A stretch of DNA of 64,000 bases from Amycolatopsis sp. DSM 110486 (GTDB lineage Bacteria; Actinomycetota; Actinomycetes; Mycobacteriales; Pseudonocardiaceae), in the NCBI RefSeq assembly GCF_019468465.1, contig NZ_CP080519.1:10409001-10473000 (forward strand), given 5' to 3'. Below the pieces are notes generated by a model, which was given only the letters and a program-made list of their open reading frames with translations, was not told the origin of the DNA and ran no database searches. The first letter of the stretch is position 1, and every line of letters begins with the position of its first letter. Both the position numbers and the translations under genes were made by a program. Shown here in pieces: positions 1 to 5,760 of this stretch.

Positions 1-306
1 CTGGGCATTCCCGGCCTGTACGTGACGGGGGATCCCGGGGCCGGCGACGAGGCGGCGCGCCAGGGCTCGCTGTCGATCCGGATCGGGCTGGGCTGGGCGA
101 AGTCGCATTCGTTCACCACGGGCCAGTGCCCGGTGATGAAGTACCACCGGAAGCTGATGATGGCGATCCTGAACGACCGCGTGCAGATCGCAAAGGCTGT
201 GAACGCGACGCCGATCAGCATCGGCGACGCGCCTCGCGGCTACCACGAGTTCGACCAGGGCGCGGCACGCAAGTACGTGCTGGACCCGCACGGTCTGCTC
301 AACTGA
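1..306 (+). CDS. fdhA: Glutathione-independent formaldehyde dehydrogenase, C-terminal fragment
   Basis: The frame is open from base 1 and stops at 306, so only the last 101 residues are inside the window. The visible part has the family's typical C-terminal features: a Gly-Leu-Gly-Trp-Ala-Lys-Ser segment followed by a Tyr-His-Arg stretch, and a terminal Phe-Asp-Gln-Gly ... Lys-Tyr-Val-Leu-Asp-Pro-His. These resemble the zinc- and tightly-NAD-bound formaldehyde dismutase/dehydrogenase family of the medium-chain dehydrogenases (Pseudomonas FdhA type), which oxidise formaldehyde to formate in the cytoplasm without glutathione. The catalytic zinc site lies upstream of the window and cannot be checked. 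A weak hairpin (314-320 pairing with 341-347) follows the stop and separates it from the convergent MerR gene. Confidence 0.85.
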   Translation: MGIPGLYVTGDPGAGDEAARQGSLSIRIGLGWAKSHSFTTGQCPVMKYHRKLMMAILNDRVQIAKAVNATPISIGDAPRGYHEFDQGAARKYVLDPHGLLN

Positions 307-313
307 GCACCAT

Positions 314-347
314 CCGGTGGGGTGGCGTCGCGGCGCCGCTCCACCGG
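314..347. terminator. Weak hairpin between convergent fdhA and merR-type genes
   Basis: CCGGTGG at 314-320 can pair with CCACCGG at 341-347, with a GC-rich loop of 20 bases. It lies just after the fdhA stop and just after the MerR-family stop on the other strand, so it could serve both genes. There is no T-run. Confidence 0.35.
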
Positions 348-353
348 CTCGGC

Positions 354-755
354 TCAGACTTTTGCCAGGTTTTCGGTCTGATCCAGCGGCGTCTGGTCGA
401 CCGCGGCACCGTAGAAGGCGATCTTCATCCGGATGTGCTCCTGGTGCCCGCGCAGCCGGTCGATCTGCTCGGCCACGCGCGTCTCGTGATCCTGCAGCAC
501 GGCGAGGCGTTCGGCCTGGGTGTCGTCGCCCTCGCGCAGCAACTCCACGTAACGCAGCATCTGCGCAATCGGCATCTCGGTGTCGCGCAGGCAGCGCAGC
601 AGGTGCAGGAACCGCAGGTCGTCCTCGGTGAAGCGGCGGCGCCCGCCCGCGGTGCGGTGGACGTCGCGCAGCAGGCCGATGCGTTCGTAGTAGCGGAGCG
701 TGTCGATGCTGAAGCCGGTCCGGGCGGTCACTTCGGAGGGTGAGTAGGAATCCAC
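354..755 (-). CDS. MerR family transcriptional regulator
   Basis: This 133-residue DNA-binding regulator has the MerR N-terminal winged helix (about residues 4-72), with the signature Leu-Arg-Tyr-Tyr-Glu-Arg-Ile-Gly-Leu-Leu near residues 20-29. A long helix follows (about 75-118) that should form the dimer coiled coil. It has a single cysteine, so metal or redox sensing of the MerR/SoxR kind is unlikely; a small organic ligand is more plausible. The start is the GTG at 755. It lies 7 bases after a GAGTCT -10-like box (763-768), which is itself 19 bp from a TTGACC box (787-792, minus strand), the spacing typical of MerR-type promoters. It is divergent from the aldo-keto reductase, and matching palindromes lie in front of both genes, so it probably controls both. 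Confidence 0.9.
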   Translation of the reverse strand: MDSYSPSEVTARTGFSIDTLRYYERIGLLRDVHRTAGGRRRFTEDDLRFLHLLRCLRDTEMPIAQMLRYVELLREGDDTQAERLAVLQDHETRVAEQIDRLRGHQEHIRMKIAFYGAAVDQTPLDQTENLAKV

Positions 756-769
756 CCGTCCAGACTCCC

Positions 770-789
770 ACCTGGAGCGCGCTCCAGGT
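770..789. promoter_or_regulatory. MerR-type operator in the regulator's own promoter
   Basis: A perfect 20-bp palindrome, ACCTGGAGCGCGCTCCAGGT, sits between a minus-strand TTGACC (787-792) and a GAGTCT (763-768) with 19 bp between the two boxes. An operator within an over-long spacer is the hallmark of MerR-regulated promoters. Confidence 0.7.
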
Positions 790-811
790 CAAGCTCCGGG
801 TTCGGGACTTG

Positions 812-831
812 ACCCGGACCTCGGTCCGGGT
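812..831. promoter_or_regulatory. MerR-type operator/promoter of the aldo-keto reductase
   Basis: ACCCGGACC (812-820) and GGTCCGGGT (823-831) form an inverted repeat that matches the 770-789 palindrome at 15 of 20 positions. A plus-strand TTGACC (809-814) is followed after 19 bp by TTCGCT (834-839), which lies 6 bases before the ATG at 846. The long spacer suggests MerR-type activation. Confidence 0.65.
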
Positions 832-845
832 TGTTCGCTCGGGGC

Positions 846-1832
846 ATGACTGGTTTGGACGACTACCGGCCCCTGGGCCGTTCCGGGCTGCGGGTCTCGC
901 CGCTGGCCCTGGGTGCGATGACGTTCGGCCCGAGCGGCCTCTCCTCCGACGACGCGACCTCGCGCGAGGTGTTCCGCACCTACGTCGGCGCCGGTGGCAA
1001 CTACGTCGACACGGCCGACAACTACAGCGACGGGCGCAGCGAGGAGCTCGTCGGCGAGTTTCTACGCGAGGTGCCCGACCGCGACGAGCTGGTGCTGGCC
1101 ACGAAGTACTCGGGCCCGCGGTTCGTCGACGGCGAGCCGGTGCGCGACGTCCTGGGGCGCAGCAACGGGCGCAAGAACATGATCGCGTCGCTGGAGCGGT
1201 CACTGCGGCGCCTGGGCGTGGACCACGTGGACCTGTACTGGCTGCACGTGTGGGACGGGTTCACCCCGGCCGAGGAGGTCGTGGCGGCTTTTGCCGATCT
1301 CATGGGCGCGGGCAAGGTGCGCGCGGTGGGGCTGAGCGATGTGCCCGCCTGGTACGCCACGAAGGCCGCGATGCTCGGCGGACCACCGATCACGGCGATG
1401 CAGCTGGAGTACTCGCTGGTGGAGCGCACGATCGAGACCGAGCACCTCCCGCTCGCCGCGGAGTTCGGCATCGCGGTACAGCCCTGGAGCGCGCTGGCCG
1501 GCGGCTTCCTCACCGGCAAGTACTCTCGCGACGGCGCCGGGTCCGGCCGGCTCGACGGCACGAAGCACTCCGAACGGCGCTGGGCGGTGCTCGACGCCGT
1601 CCGTGAGGTCGCCGCAGAGACCGGCCAGACGCCGGCGCAGGTCGCGATGCACTGGGTGCTGCGGCGGCCCGGAATCGCGGGCACCCTCGTCGGGGCGCGC
1701 TCGGCGCGGCAGCTCACGGACACGCTCGGAGCGCTGGCGCTGGACCTGCCCGCCGCGGTGCTCGACCGGCTCACGGAGGTGAGCGCGCCCGAGCTGCCGT
1801 TCCCGCACAACATCCTCGCCCGGTTTTCGTAA
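846..1832 (+). CDS. Aldo-keto reductase
   Basis: This 328-residue cytosolic NAD(P)H-dependent oxidoreductase has the (beta/alpha)8 AKR fold. The catalytic tetrad is readable: Asp55 and Tyr60 in an Asp-Thr-Ala-Asp-Asn-Tyr segment, Lys87, and His134 in a Tyr-Trp-Leu-His motif. The N-terminal Leu-Gly-Arg-Ser-Gly-Leu-Arg-Val-Ser and the C-terminal cofactor-phosphate region around Gly-Ala-Arg-Ser are typical of the Tas/YajO-like branch that reduces aldehydes and ketones; the substrate is unknown. The ATG at 846 was preferred over an in-frame TTG at 831 because the family sequence begins there. No Shine-Dalgarno sequence precedes it and the -10-like box lies 6 bases upstream, so the mRNA is probably leaderless. 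The MerR regulator encoded divergently is the likely controller. Confidence 0.9.
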   Translation: MTGLDDYRPLGRSGLRVSPLALGAMTFGPSGLSSDDATSREVFRTYVGAGGNYVDTADNYSDGRSEELVGEFLREVPDRDELVLATKYSGPRFVDGEPVRDVLGRSNGRKNMIASLERSLRRLGVDHVDLYWLHVWDGFTPAEEVVAAFADLMGAGKVRAVGLSDVPAWYATKAAMLGGPPITAMQLEYSLVERTIETEHLPLAAEFGIAVQPWSALAGGFLTGKYSRDGAGSGRLDGTKHSERRWAVLDAVREVAAETGQTPAQVAMHWVLRRPGIAGTLVGARSARQLTDTLGALALDLPAAVLDRLTEVSAPELPFPHNILARFS

Positions 1833-1839
1833 GGGCCGA

Positions 1840-2379
1840 TCAGCCCTCGCCGCCGATCCGGTCCACTGTGGACGCCGGGCCGAACTCCGATTCGAAGCGG
1901 GCCAGGAGATCGGCCAGCAGTGTGTTGAGGGCCGTCAGGCGGTCGGGTTCGAGTGCGCCCGCGAAGAGGCCGCGTTCGTCGTCGGTGCGCTGCTTCGTGG
2001 CGGCGGCCCAGCGGGCGCGGCCCTTGCGGGTGAGGCGGATCGGTCGGCTGCGTCCGTCGGCGGCCGCGACGCGTTCGATCAGCCCCGCGCGGGCGAGCCG
2101 GTCGATGCGGACGCTGACGGTGCCCGACGTGACACCCAGCAGGTCACCGAGCTCCTTGGGCGTGAGCACGGGCGGTTCTCCGGAGCGGTGCAGGGCCGAG
2201 AGTGCCTGCCAGTCGCCGGGGGTGAGGTCGTGGGCGGCGGCCGCGCGGCCCAGCACCTGCTCGAACTGCCGCGACAGCCGGCCGATCCGCTGGCGCGCGG
2301 CCTCGACGTCCGCGTCGACCCCGGCGGGCATCACGCGCAGCCACGCCGCGAGGCCGGCGCCGACCGAGTCCTGGTCCAC
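1840..2379 (-). CDS. MarR family transcriptional regulator
   Basis: This is a 179-residue regulator with a MarR winged helix-turn-helix at about residues 55-130, including the Leu-Thr-Pro-Lys-Glu-Leu-Gly-Asp recognition region and the Asp-Gly-Arg-Ser-Arg-Pro wing. It is longer than the usual 140-160 residues because of an N-terminal extension of about 25 residues. Translation starts at the GTG at 2379, with an AAGGGA ribosome-binding site about 8 bases upstream that lies inside the first operator copy. It is divergent from the SDR gene, and two copies of an 11-bp palindrome between them strongly suggest that it represses both itself and the dehydrogenase. The ligand cannot be predicted. Its stop faces the aldo-keto reductase stop 8 bp away. 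Confidence 0.9.
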   Translation of the reverse strand: MDQDSVGAGLAAWLRVMPAGVDADVEAARQRIGRLSRQFEQVLGRAAAAHDLTPGDWQALSALHRSGEPPVLTPKELGDLLGVTSGTVSVRIDRLARAGLIERVAAADGRSRPIRLTRKGRARWAAATKQRTDDERGLFAGALEPDRLTALNTLLADLLARFESEFGPASTVDRIGGEG

Positions 2380-2390
2380 TGGACACTCCC

Positions 2391-2423
2391 TTGAGTCTCA
2401 AGGTAGTTTGGTTTGAGTATCAA
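2391..2423. promoter_or_regulatory. Double MarR-type operator
   Basis: TTGAGTCTCAA (2391-2401) and TTGAGTATCAA (2413-2423) are two near-identical palindromes whose centres are 22 bp apart, about two helical turns. The first is extended to CCTTGAG/CTCAAGG. Together they fill the divergent promoter between the MarR gene and the SDR gene. Confidence 0.75.
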
Positions 2424-2448
2424 GATACCGCGAATCGAGGAGACGGAC

Positions 2449-3273
2449 ATGAGCCGGGTCTGGTTCATCACGGGCACGAGCGCCGGTTTCGGGCGGGTGC
2501 TCGCCGAGGCGGTGCTCGCGCGGGGCGAGCGGGTCGTGGCCACCGCGCGAGACGTCGAGTCGGTGAAGGACTTCGCCGACCGTGCGCTCGTCGCGCGCCT
2601 CGACGTGACCGACCCCGCGTCGATCCGCTCGGCCGTCGACGCCGCGCTCGCCGAGTACGGGCAGATCGACGTCCTTGTGAACAACGCGGGCCACGGCCTC
2701 ATCGGCGCGCTCGAAGAGCTCACCGACGAGCAGACGCGCAAGGTCATGGAGACCAACGTGTTCGGCGTGCTCGCCGTGACGCGCGCCGTCCTGCCCCACC
2801 TGCGCGCGCGGCGCAGCGGGCACATCGTGCAGCTCTCGTCGGTGGGCGGCGTCGTCGGCAACCCGGGCCACGCGATCTACGCGACGTCGAAGTTCGCGCT
2901 GGAAGGCTTGTCCGAAGCCCTCGCCGGCGAGGTGGGGCCGCTCGGGATCCGCGTCAGCATCGTCGAGCCGGGCCCGTTCCGCACCGAGTTCGCCGGCCGG
3001 TCCATGACGTTCGCCGACCCGATCGCCGACTACGCCGACACCCCTGCCGGCCGGCTGCGCTCCCAGTTCTCCGGTCAGGACGGCCACCAGCCCAACGACC
3101 CCGCCCGCGCCGCCGCGGCCATCCTGAAGCTCGTCGACACCCCCGACGCACCGCTGCGGCTGCCACTCGGGCCTGAAGCGGTGACGCGGATCAGGGCGAA
3201 GCTGGAGAAGCAGCTGGCGGACCTGGCCGAGTGGGAGGCGGTCGCGCTGGATACGCGGTATCCGGACGCGTGA
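2449..3273 (+). CDS. SDR family oxidoreductase
   Basis: This is a 274-residue classical short-chain dehydrogenase. The nucleotide-binding Gly-Thr-Ser-Ala-Gly-Phe-Gly motif is at residues 9-15, Asn-Asn-Ala-Gly is near 78-81, and the catalytic triad is Ser131, Tyr144 and Lys148. The sequence resembles the large group of actinobacterial oxidoreductases with a Gly-Thr-Ser-x-Gly-Phe-Gly start, whose substrates are mostly unknown. The ATG at 2449 is preferred over an in-frame TTG at 2413 because a GAGGAG ribosome-binding site (2437-2442) lies 6 bases before it and the Rossmann fold starts immediately afterwards. It is probably induced when the divergent MarR protein leaves the double operator upstream. 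Confidence 0.9.
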   Translation: MSRVWFITGTSAGFGRVLAEAVLARGERVVATARDVESVKDFADRALVARLDVTDPASIRSAVDAALAEYGQIDVLVNNAGHGLIGALEELTDEQTRKVMETNVFGVLAVTRAVLPHLRARRSGHIVQLSSVGGVVGNPGHAIYATSKFALEGLSEALAGEVGPLGIRVSIVEPGPFRTEFAGRSMTFADPIADYADTPAGRLRSQFSGQDGHQPNDPARAAAAILKLVDTPDAPLRLPLGPEAVTRIRAKLEKQLADLAEWEAVALDTRYPDA

Positions 3274-3309
3274 GGCAGCGGCGTCGGCCGCGACACGCCG
3301 GCCCGTGAG

Positions 3310-4125
3310 TCAGAAGCGGTAGCGCAGCACGCACGTCCCCCGCCTGGCCACCGCCGTGCTGCGAGCCGCCAGCCGGGTGAACCAGCGCAGCGCCGGCGGC
3401 TGCAACGCGACCTCGGGCGCGCGGGACGCGAACTGCTCGTCGACCAGCTCCAGTTGCGGCACCCAGCGCTGCGGGGCGCGCGGGTCGTCGAAGCCGGGGT
3501 TGGCCACGACGCCCGCGATGGAACCGGTACCGCGGTAGTGCTTGATGGCCCAGACGTGGAAGCGCGTGTAGCTGTTGAACGCGATCTCGCCCGTCGGGAA
3601 GCGCCCGGCGATCCCGGCGAGCAGGGCGACGAACGCGTCCTGCGGCAGGAAGGCGACGAGCCCGTCGGCGACCGCGACTGCGGGCCGGTCGGCCGGGATC
3701 CGCTCGAGCCACGCCGGGTCGGTGAGGTCGGCGGCCACCGGGTGGACGTTCGCGGGCGGCGGCAGGAGCCGTTCGCGCACTGAGACGACGGCGGGCAGGT
3801 CGAGGTCGTACCAGTCCACTGTGGATGGTGGCCGCACGCGTTCGATCCGGCCGTCGAGCCCGCAGCCCAGCTCCAGCACCACGGCGTCGGGGTGGCGGCC
3901 GACGAACGAGCGCACCACGTCGTCGAGCATGCGCGAGCGCACGGCGATGTCGAACACCTGGCTCTTCACCAGCGGCCCCGCCGCGGGGTCGTGCCCGAGT
4001 GCCGCCACGACGCCCGCGGCCGTGGGGTCGCCGAGCACCGGGCGGGGTGCGCGGGCGTCGAGCGCGCGGCCGTCGAGCGTGAGGTACAGGCTGTTCTCCA
4101 CCGCGGTGAACGCCGTCGTGTCCAT
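3310..4125 (-). CDS. Class I SAM-dependent methyltransferase, leucine carboxyl methyltransferase (LCM) superfamily
   Basis: This 271-residue protein has the SAM-binding Leu-Glu-Leu-Gly-Cys-Gly-Leu-Asp-Gly-Arg motif at about 84-93. It also has an acidic Tyr-Asp-Leu-Asp-Leu-Pro motif about 25 residues later and an Asp-Gly-Leu-Val-Ala-Phe-Leu segment. This order is typical of the LCM family (Pfam PF04072), which includes polyketide O-methyltransferases such as TcmP and many actinobacterial proteins of unknown substrate. No polyketide or peptide biosynthetic gene is nearby, so the acceptor cannot be named. It is divergent from the GbsR-like regulator at 4260, and the spacer carries repeated TTGCAA motifs, which suggests a regulator/target pair. 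Its stop faces the SDR stop. Confidence 0.82.
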   Translation of the reverse strand: MDTTAFTAVENSLYLTLDGRALDARAPRPVLGDPTAAGVVAALGHDPAAGPLVKSQVFDIAVRSRMLDDVVRSFVGRHPDAVVLELGCGLDGRIERVRPPSTVDWYDLDLPAVVSVRERLLPPPANVHPVAADLTDPAWLERIPADRPAVAVADGLVAFLPQDAFVALLAGIAGRFPTGEIAFNSYTRFHVWAIKHYRGTGSIAGVVANPGFDDPRAPQRWVPQLELVDEQFASRAPEVALQPPALRWFTRLAARSTAVARRGTCVLRYRF

Positions 4126-4194
4126 GGTGACCCCCTTTTCCCGATCCGGAAACTACGACTGATCACCGGGTCCGTCAACTCGGGTTTTCCTTGT

Positions 4195-4239
4195 ATTGCA
4201 ATGGCTGTCACGAGTGCAACGGGGCGCCCTTGTTGCAAT
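4195..4239. promoter_or_regulatory. Candidate operator with repeated ATTGCAAT-type motifs
   Basis: ATTGCAAT (4195-4202) is a perfect palindrome. TGCAAC (4215-4220) and GTTGCA (4232-4237) form an inverted pair, and TTGCAA recurs at 4233-4238. Such AT-rich repeats stand out in this GC-rich DNA and lie between the methyltransferase and the regulator. Confidence 0.5.
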
Positions 4240-4246
4240 GACGGGG

Positions 4247-4252
4247 TACGCT
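4247..4252 (+). promoter_or_regulatory. -10 box TACGCT for a probable leaderless transcript
   Basis: TACGCT is followed by exactly 7 bases and then the ATG at 4260. With this spacing transcription would start at the A of the start codon, and no Shine-Dalgarno sequence is visible. Confidence 0.5.
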
Positions 4253-4259
4253 CGGGCGC

Positions 4260-4919
4260 ATGCCGGGAAGCCGTCTGACCCACGAGGACCGTCAAGGCGT
4301 CGCCGAGGGGCTGAAAGCCGGGCTCGCCTACGCCGAGATCGCGCGGCTGCTCGGGCGGCCGACGTCGACTGTGAGCCGGGAAGTCCAGCGCAACGGCGGC
4401 CCGCGCGGCTACCGGGCCGACCACGCCCAGGAGGCCACGCACGAGCGGGGCCGGCGCGTGCCCGCGGGCGCCCCGGCGGTGAGCGGGTTCGAGGAGCGGT
4501 TCACGGAGATGATGGTCCACACCGGACTCCCGCGCATGCCGGCCCGCGTGCTCGCCACGCTCCTCACCAGCGACCGGCGCACGCTCTCCGCGACGGACCT
4601 CGTGGCGCGCGTGCGCGTGAGCCCGGCGTCGGTGTCCAAGGCGATCGCGTACCTGGAGCAGCTGGAGCTCGTCCGCCGCGTCAGCGAGCCCGGCAGCCGC
4701 GAGCACTACCGGGTCGACGACGACGCGTGGTACCGCTCGTGCCGCCGCGAAGCCGACGTCTGCACCGCGTGGGCCACCTCTGCCCGCGAGGGCGCCGGCC
4801 TGCTGGCCGGCTCCCCCGCCGCCGCGCGGCTGGCCGCGATGGGCGACTACTTCGACCACGTCGGCCGCGACCTCGCCGACTCGGCCGAACGGTGGCGGCA
4901 CGTCTTCGCCGCCGGGTGA
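4260..4919 (+). CDS. Transcriptional regulator: IS30-type helix-turn-helix joined to a GbsR/MarR-like domain
   Basis: This 219-residue protein joins two DNA-binding modules. Residues 5-62 match the N-terminal helix-turn-helix of IS30-type transposases (HTH_38 style): Leu-Thr-x-Glu-Asp-Arg, then Glu-Ile-Ala-x-Leu-Leu-Gly-Arg, Thr-Ser-Thr-Val-Ser-Arg-Glu-Val-x-Arg-Asn, and a Tyr-Arg-Ala-Asp-x-Ala segment. Residues about 78-205 look like a GbsR-type MarR winged helix, with Ser-Pro-Ala-Ser-Val-Ser-Lys as the recognition helix. The transposase catalytic DDE domain is absent, so this is a regulator and not a transposase. It is divergent from the LCM methyltransferase, its likely target. Its stop lies 1 base from the stop of the convergent SDR gene. 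Confidence 0.8.
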   Translation: MPGSRLTHEDRQGVAEGLKAGLAYAEIARLLGRPTSTVSREVQRNGGPRGYRADHAQEATHERGRRVPAGAPAVSGFEERFTEMMVHTGLPRMPARVLATLLTSDRRTLSATDLVARVRVSPASVSKAIAYLEQLELVRRVSEPGSREHYRVDDDAWYRSCRREADVCTAWATSAREGAGLLAGSPAAARLAAMGDYFDHVGRDLADSAERWRHVFAAG

Positions 4920-4920
4920 A

Positions 4921-5670
4921 TCAGGACGCGGCGGACATCCCGCCATCGATGGTCACGATGGTGCCGCTGATGTAGTCGGCGCGGGCCGAAGCAAGGAACG
5001 CCACCAGGTCAGCGACCTCGCCCGGCTCGGCGACGCGGCGCGAGGGCAGCGCGGCGAAGCTCGCGTCGACGTCGTCGTTGGCCGCGCGCATGGTGGTGAT
5101 CCGCTCGGTCGCGACCGGGCCGGGGTTCACGCCGACCACGCGCACGCCGTCGCGCGGACCTTCGGCGCCGAGCGCCCGGGTGAAGGCCATCAGCGCCGCG
5201 TTGCCCGTGCCGCCGGCGATGTACTCCGGCTTCGGCCGCTCACCGCCGGCACCGATCACGTTGACGATCACACCGCGGCCCTGCTCGCGAAGCCGCGAGT
5301 AGACGAGCCGGGTGAGGTCGACGTAGCCGAAGACCTTGAGGTCCCACGCGTGCCGCCACCGGTCGGGGCCGACCTGGTCGAGCGTGCCGGCCGGGATGTC
5401 GCCGGCGTTGTTCACGAGGATGTCGGCGTCGGCCGTGGCCTCGGCGAGCCGTTCGAGATCGGCCGTTTCGCGCAGGTCGACGACGTGCACGGTCACCTCG
5501 ACCCCGTGCGCTTCCCGCAGCTTCCGGGCGAGGGCTTCGAGCGCCTCGCCGCTGCGTGCGGCCAGGTGCAGGTGGCTGCCCTCGGCGGCGAGCACCTCGG
5601 CCACGGCCGCGCCGATGCCCTTCGACGCGCCGGTCACCAGGGCGCGCCTGCCGCGGAGTTTCAGGTCCAT
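4921..5670 (-). CDS. SDR-fold protein lacking the catalytic triad
   Basis: This 249-residue protein has a clear SDR Rossmann fold: Gly-Ala-Ser-Lys-Gly-Ile-Gly at 14-20, Asn-Asn-Ala-Gly at 87-90 and a Gly-Pro-Val-Ala-Thr-Glu segment after the active site. The C-terminal Ser-Gly-Thr-Ile-Val-Thr-Ile-Asp-Gly-Gly is intact. The usual Ser ... Tyr-x-x-x-Lys is not present, however: aligned on the conserved helix that follows, Gly140, Gly153 and Asn157 take the places of Ser, Tyr and Lys. It may bind NAD(P) without normal carbonyl chemistry, use another mechanism, or have a non-enzymatic role. The start is the ATG at 5670. A 9-bp inverted repeat (5683-5691 with 5711-5719) lies just upstream. Confidence 0.85.
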   Translation of the reverse strand: MDLKLRGRRALVTGASKGIGAAVAEVLAAEGSHLHLAARSGEALEALARKLREAHGVEVTVHVVDLRETADLERLAEATADADILVNNAGDIPAGTLDQVGPDRWRHAWDLKVFGYVDLTRLVYSRLREQGRGVIVNVIGAGGERPKPEYIAGGTGNAALMAFTRALGAEGPRDGVRVVGVNPGPVATERITTMRAANDDVDASFAALPSRRVAEPGEVADLVAFLASARADYISGTIVTIDGGMSAAS

Positions 5671-5682
5671 CGGTTGTCCTCA

Positions 5683-5719
5683 CGATCTTCGCCGGTGGTT
5701 CCCAGTCTGCCGAAGATCG
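5683..5719. promoter_or_regulatory. Inverted repeat upstream of the triad-less SDR gene
   Basis: CGATCTTCG (5683-5691) and CGAAGATCG (5711-5719) are perfect inverted copies 19 bp apart, 13 bp upstream of the ATG at 5670. It could be an operator or a hairpin that ends transcription from the chitinase side. Confidence 0.35.
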
Positions 5720-5760
5720 CCCACGTCCCGCCATGTCTCGTGGGTCTCAGGCAGGCTGTC

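Noticed and set aside
4260..4450. An IS30 transposase fragment
   Set aside because: Only the helix-turn-helix is present, no inverted repeats or catalytic residues follow, and the frame continues without break into a GbsR-like domain.
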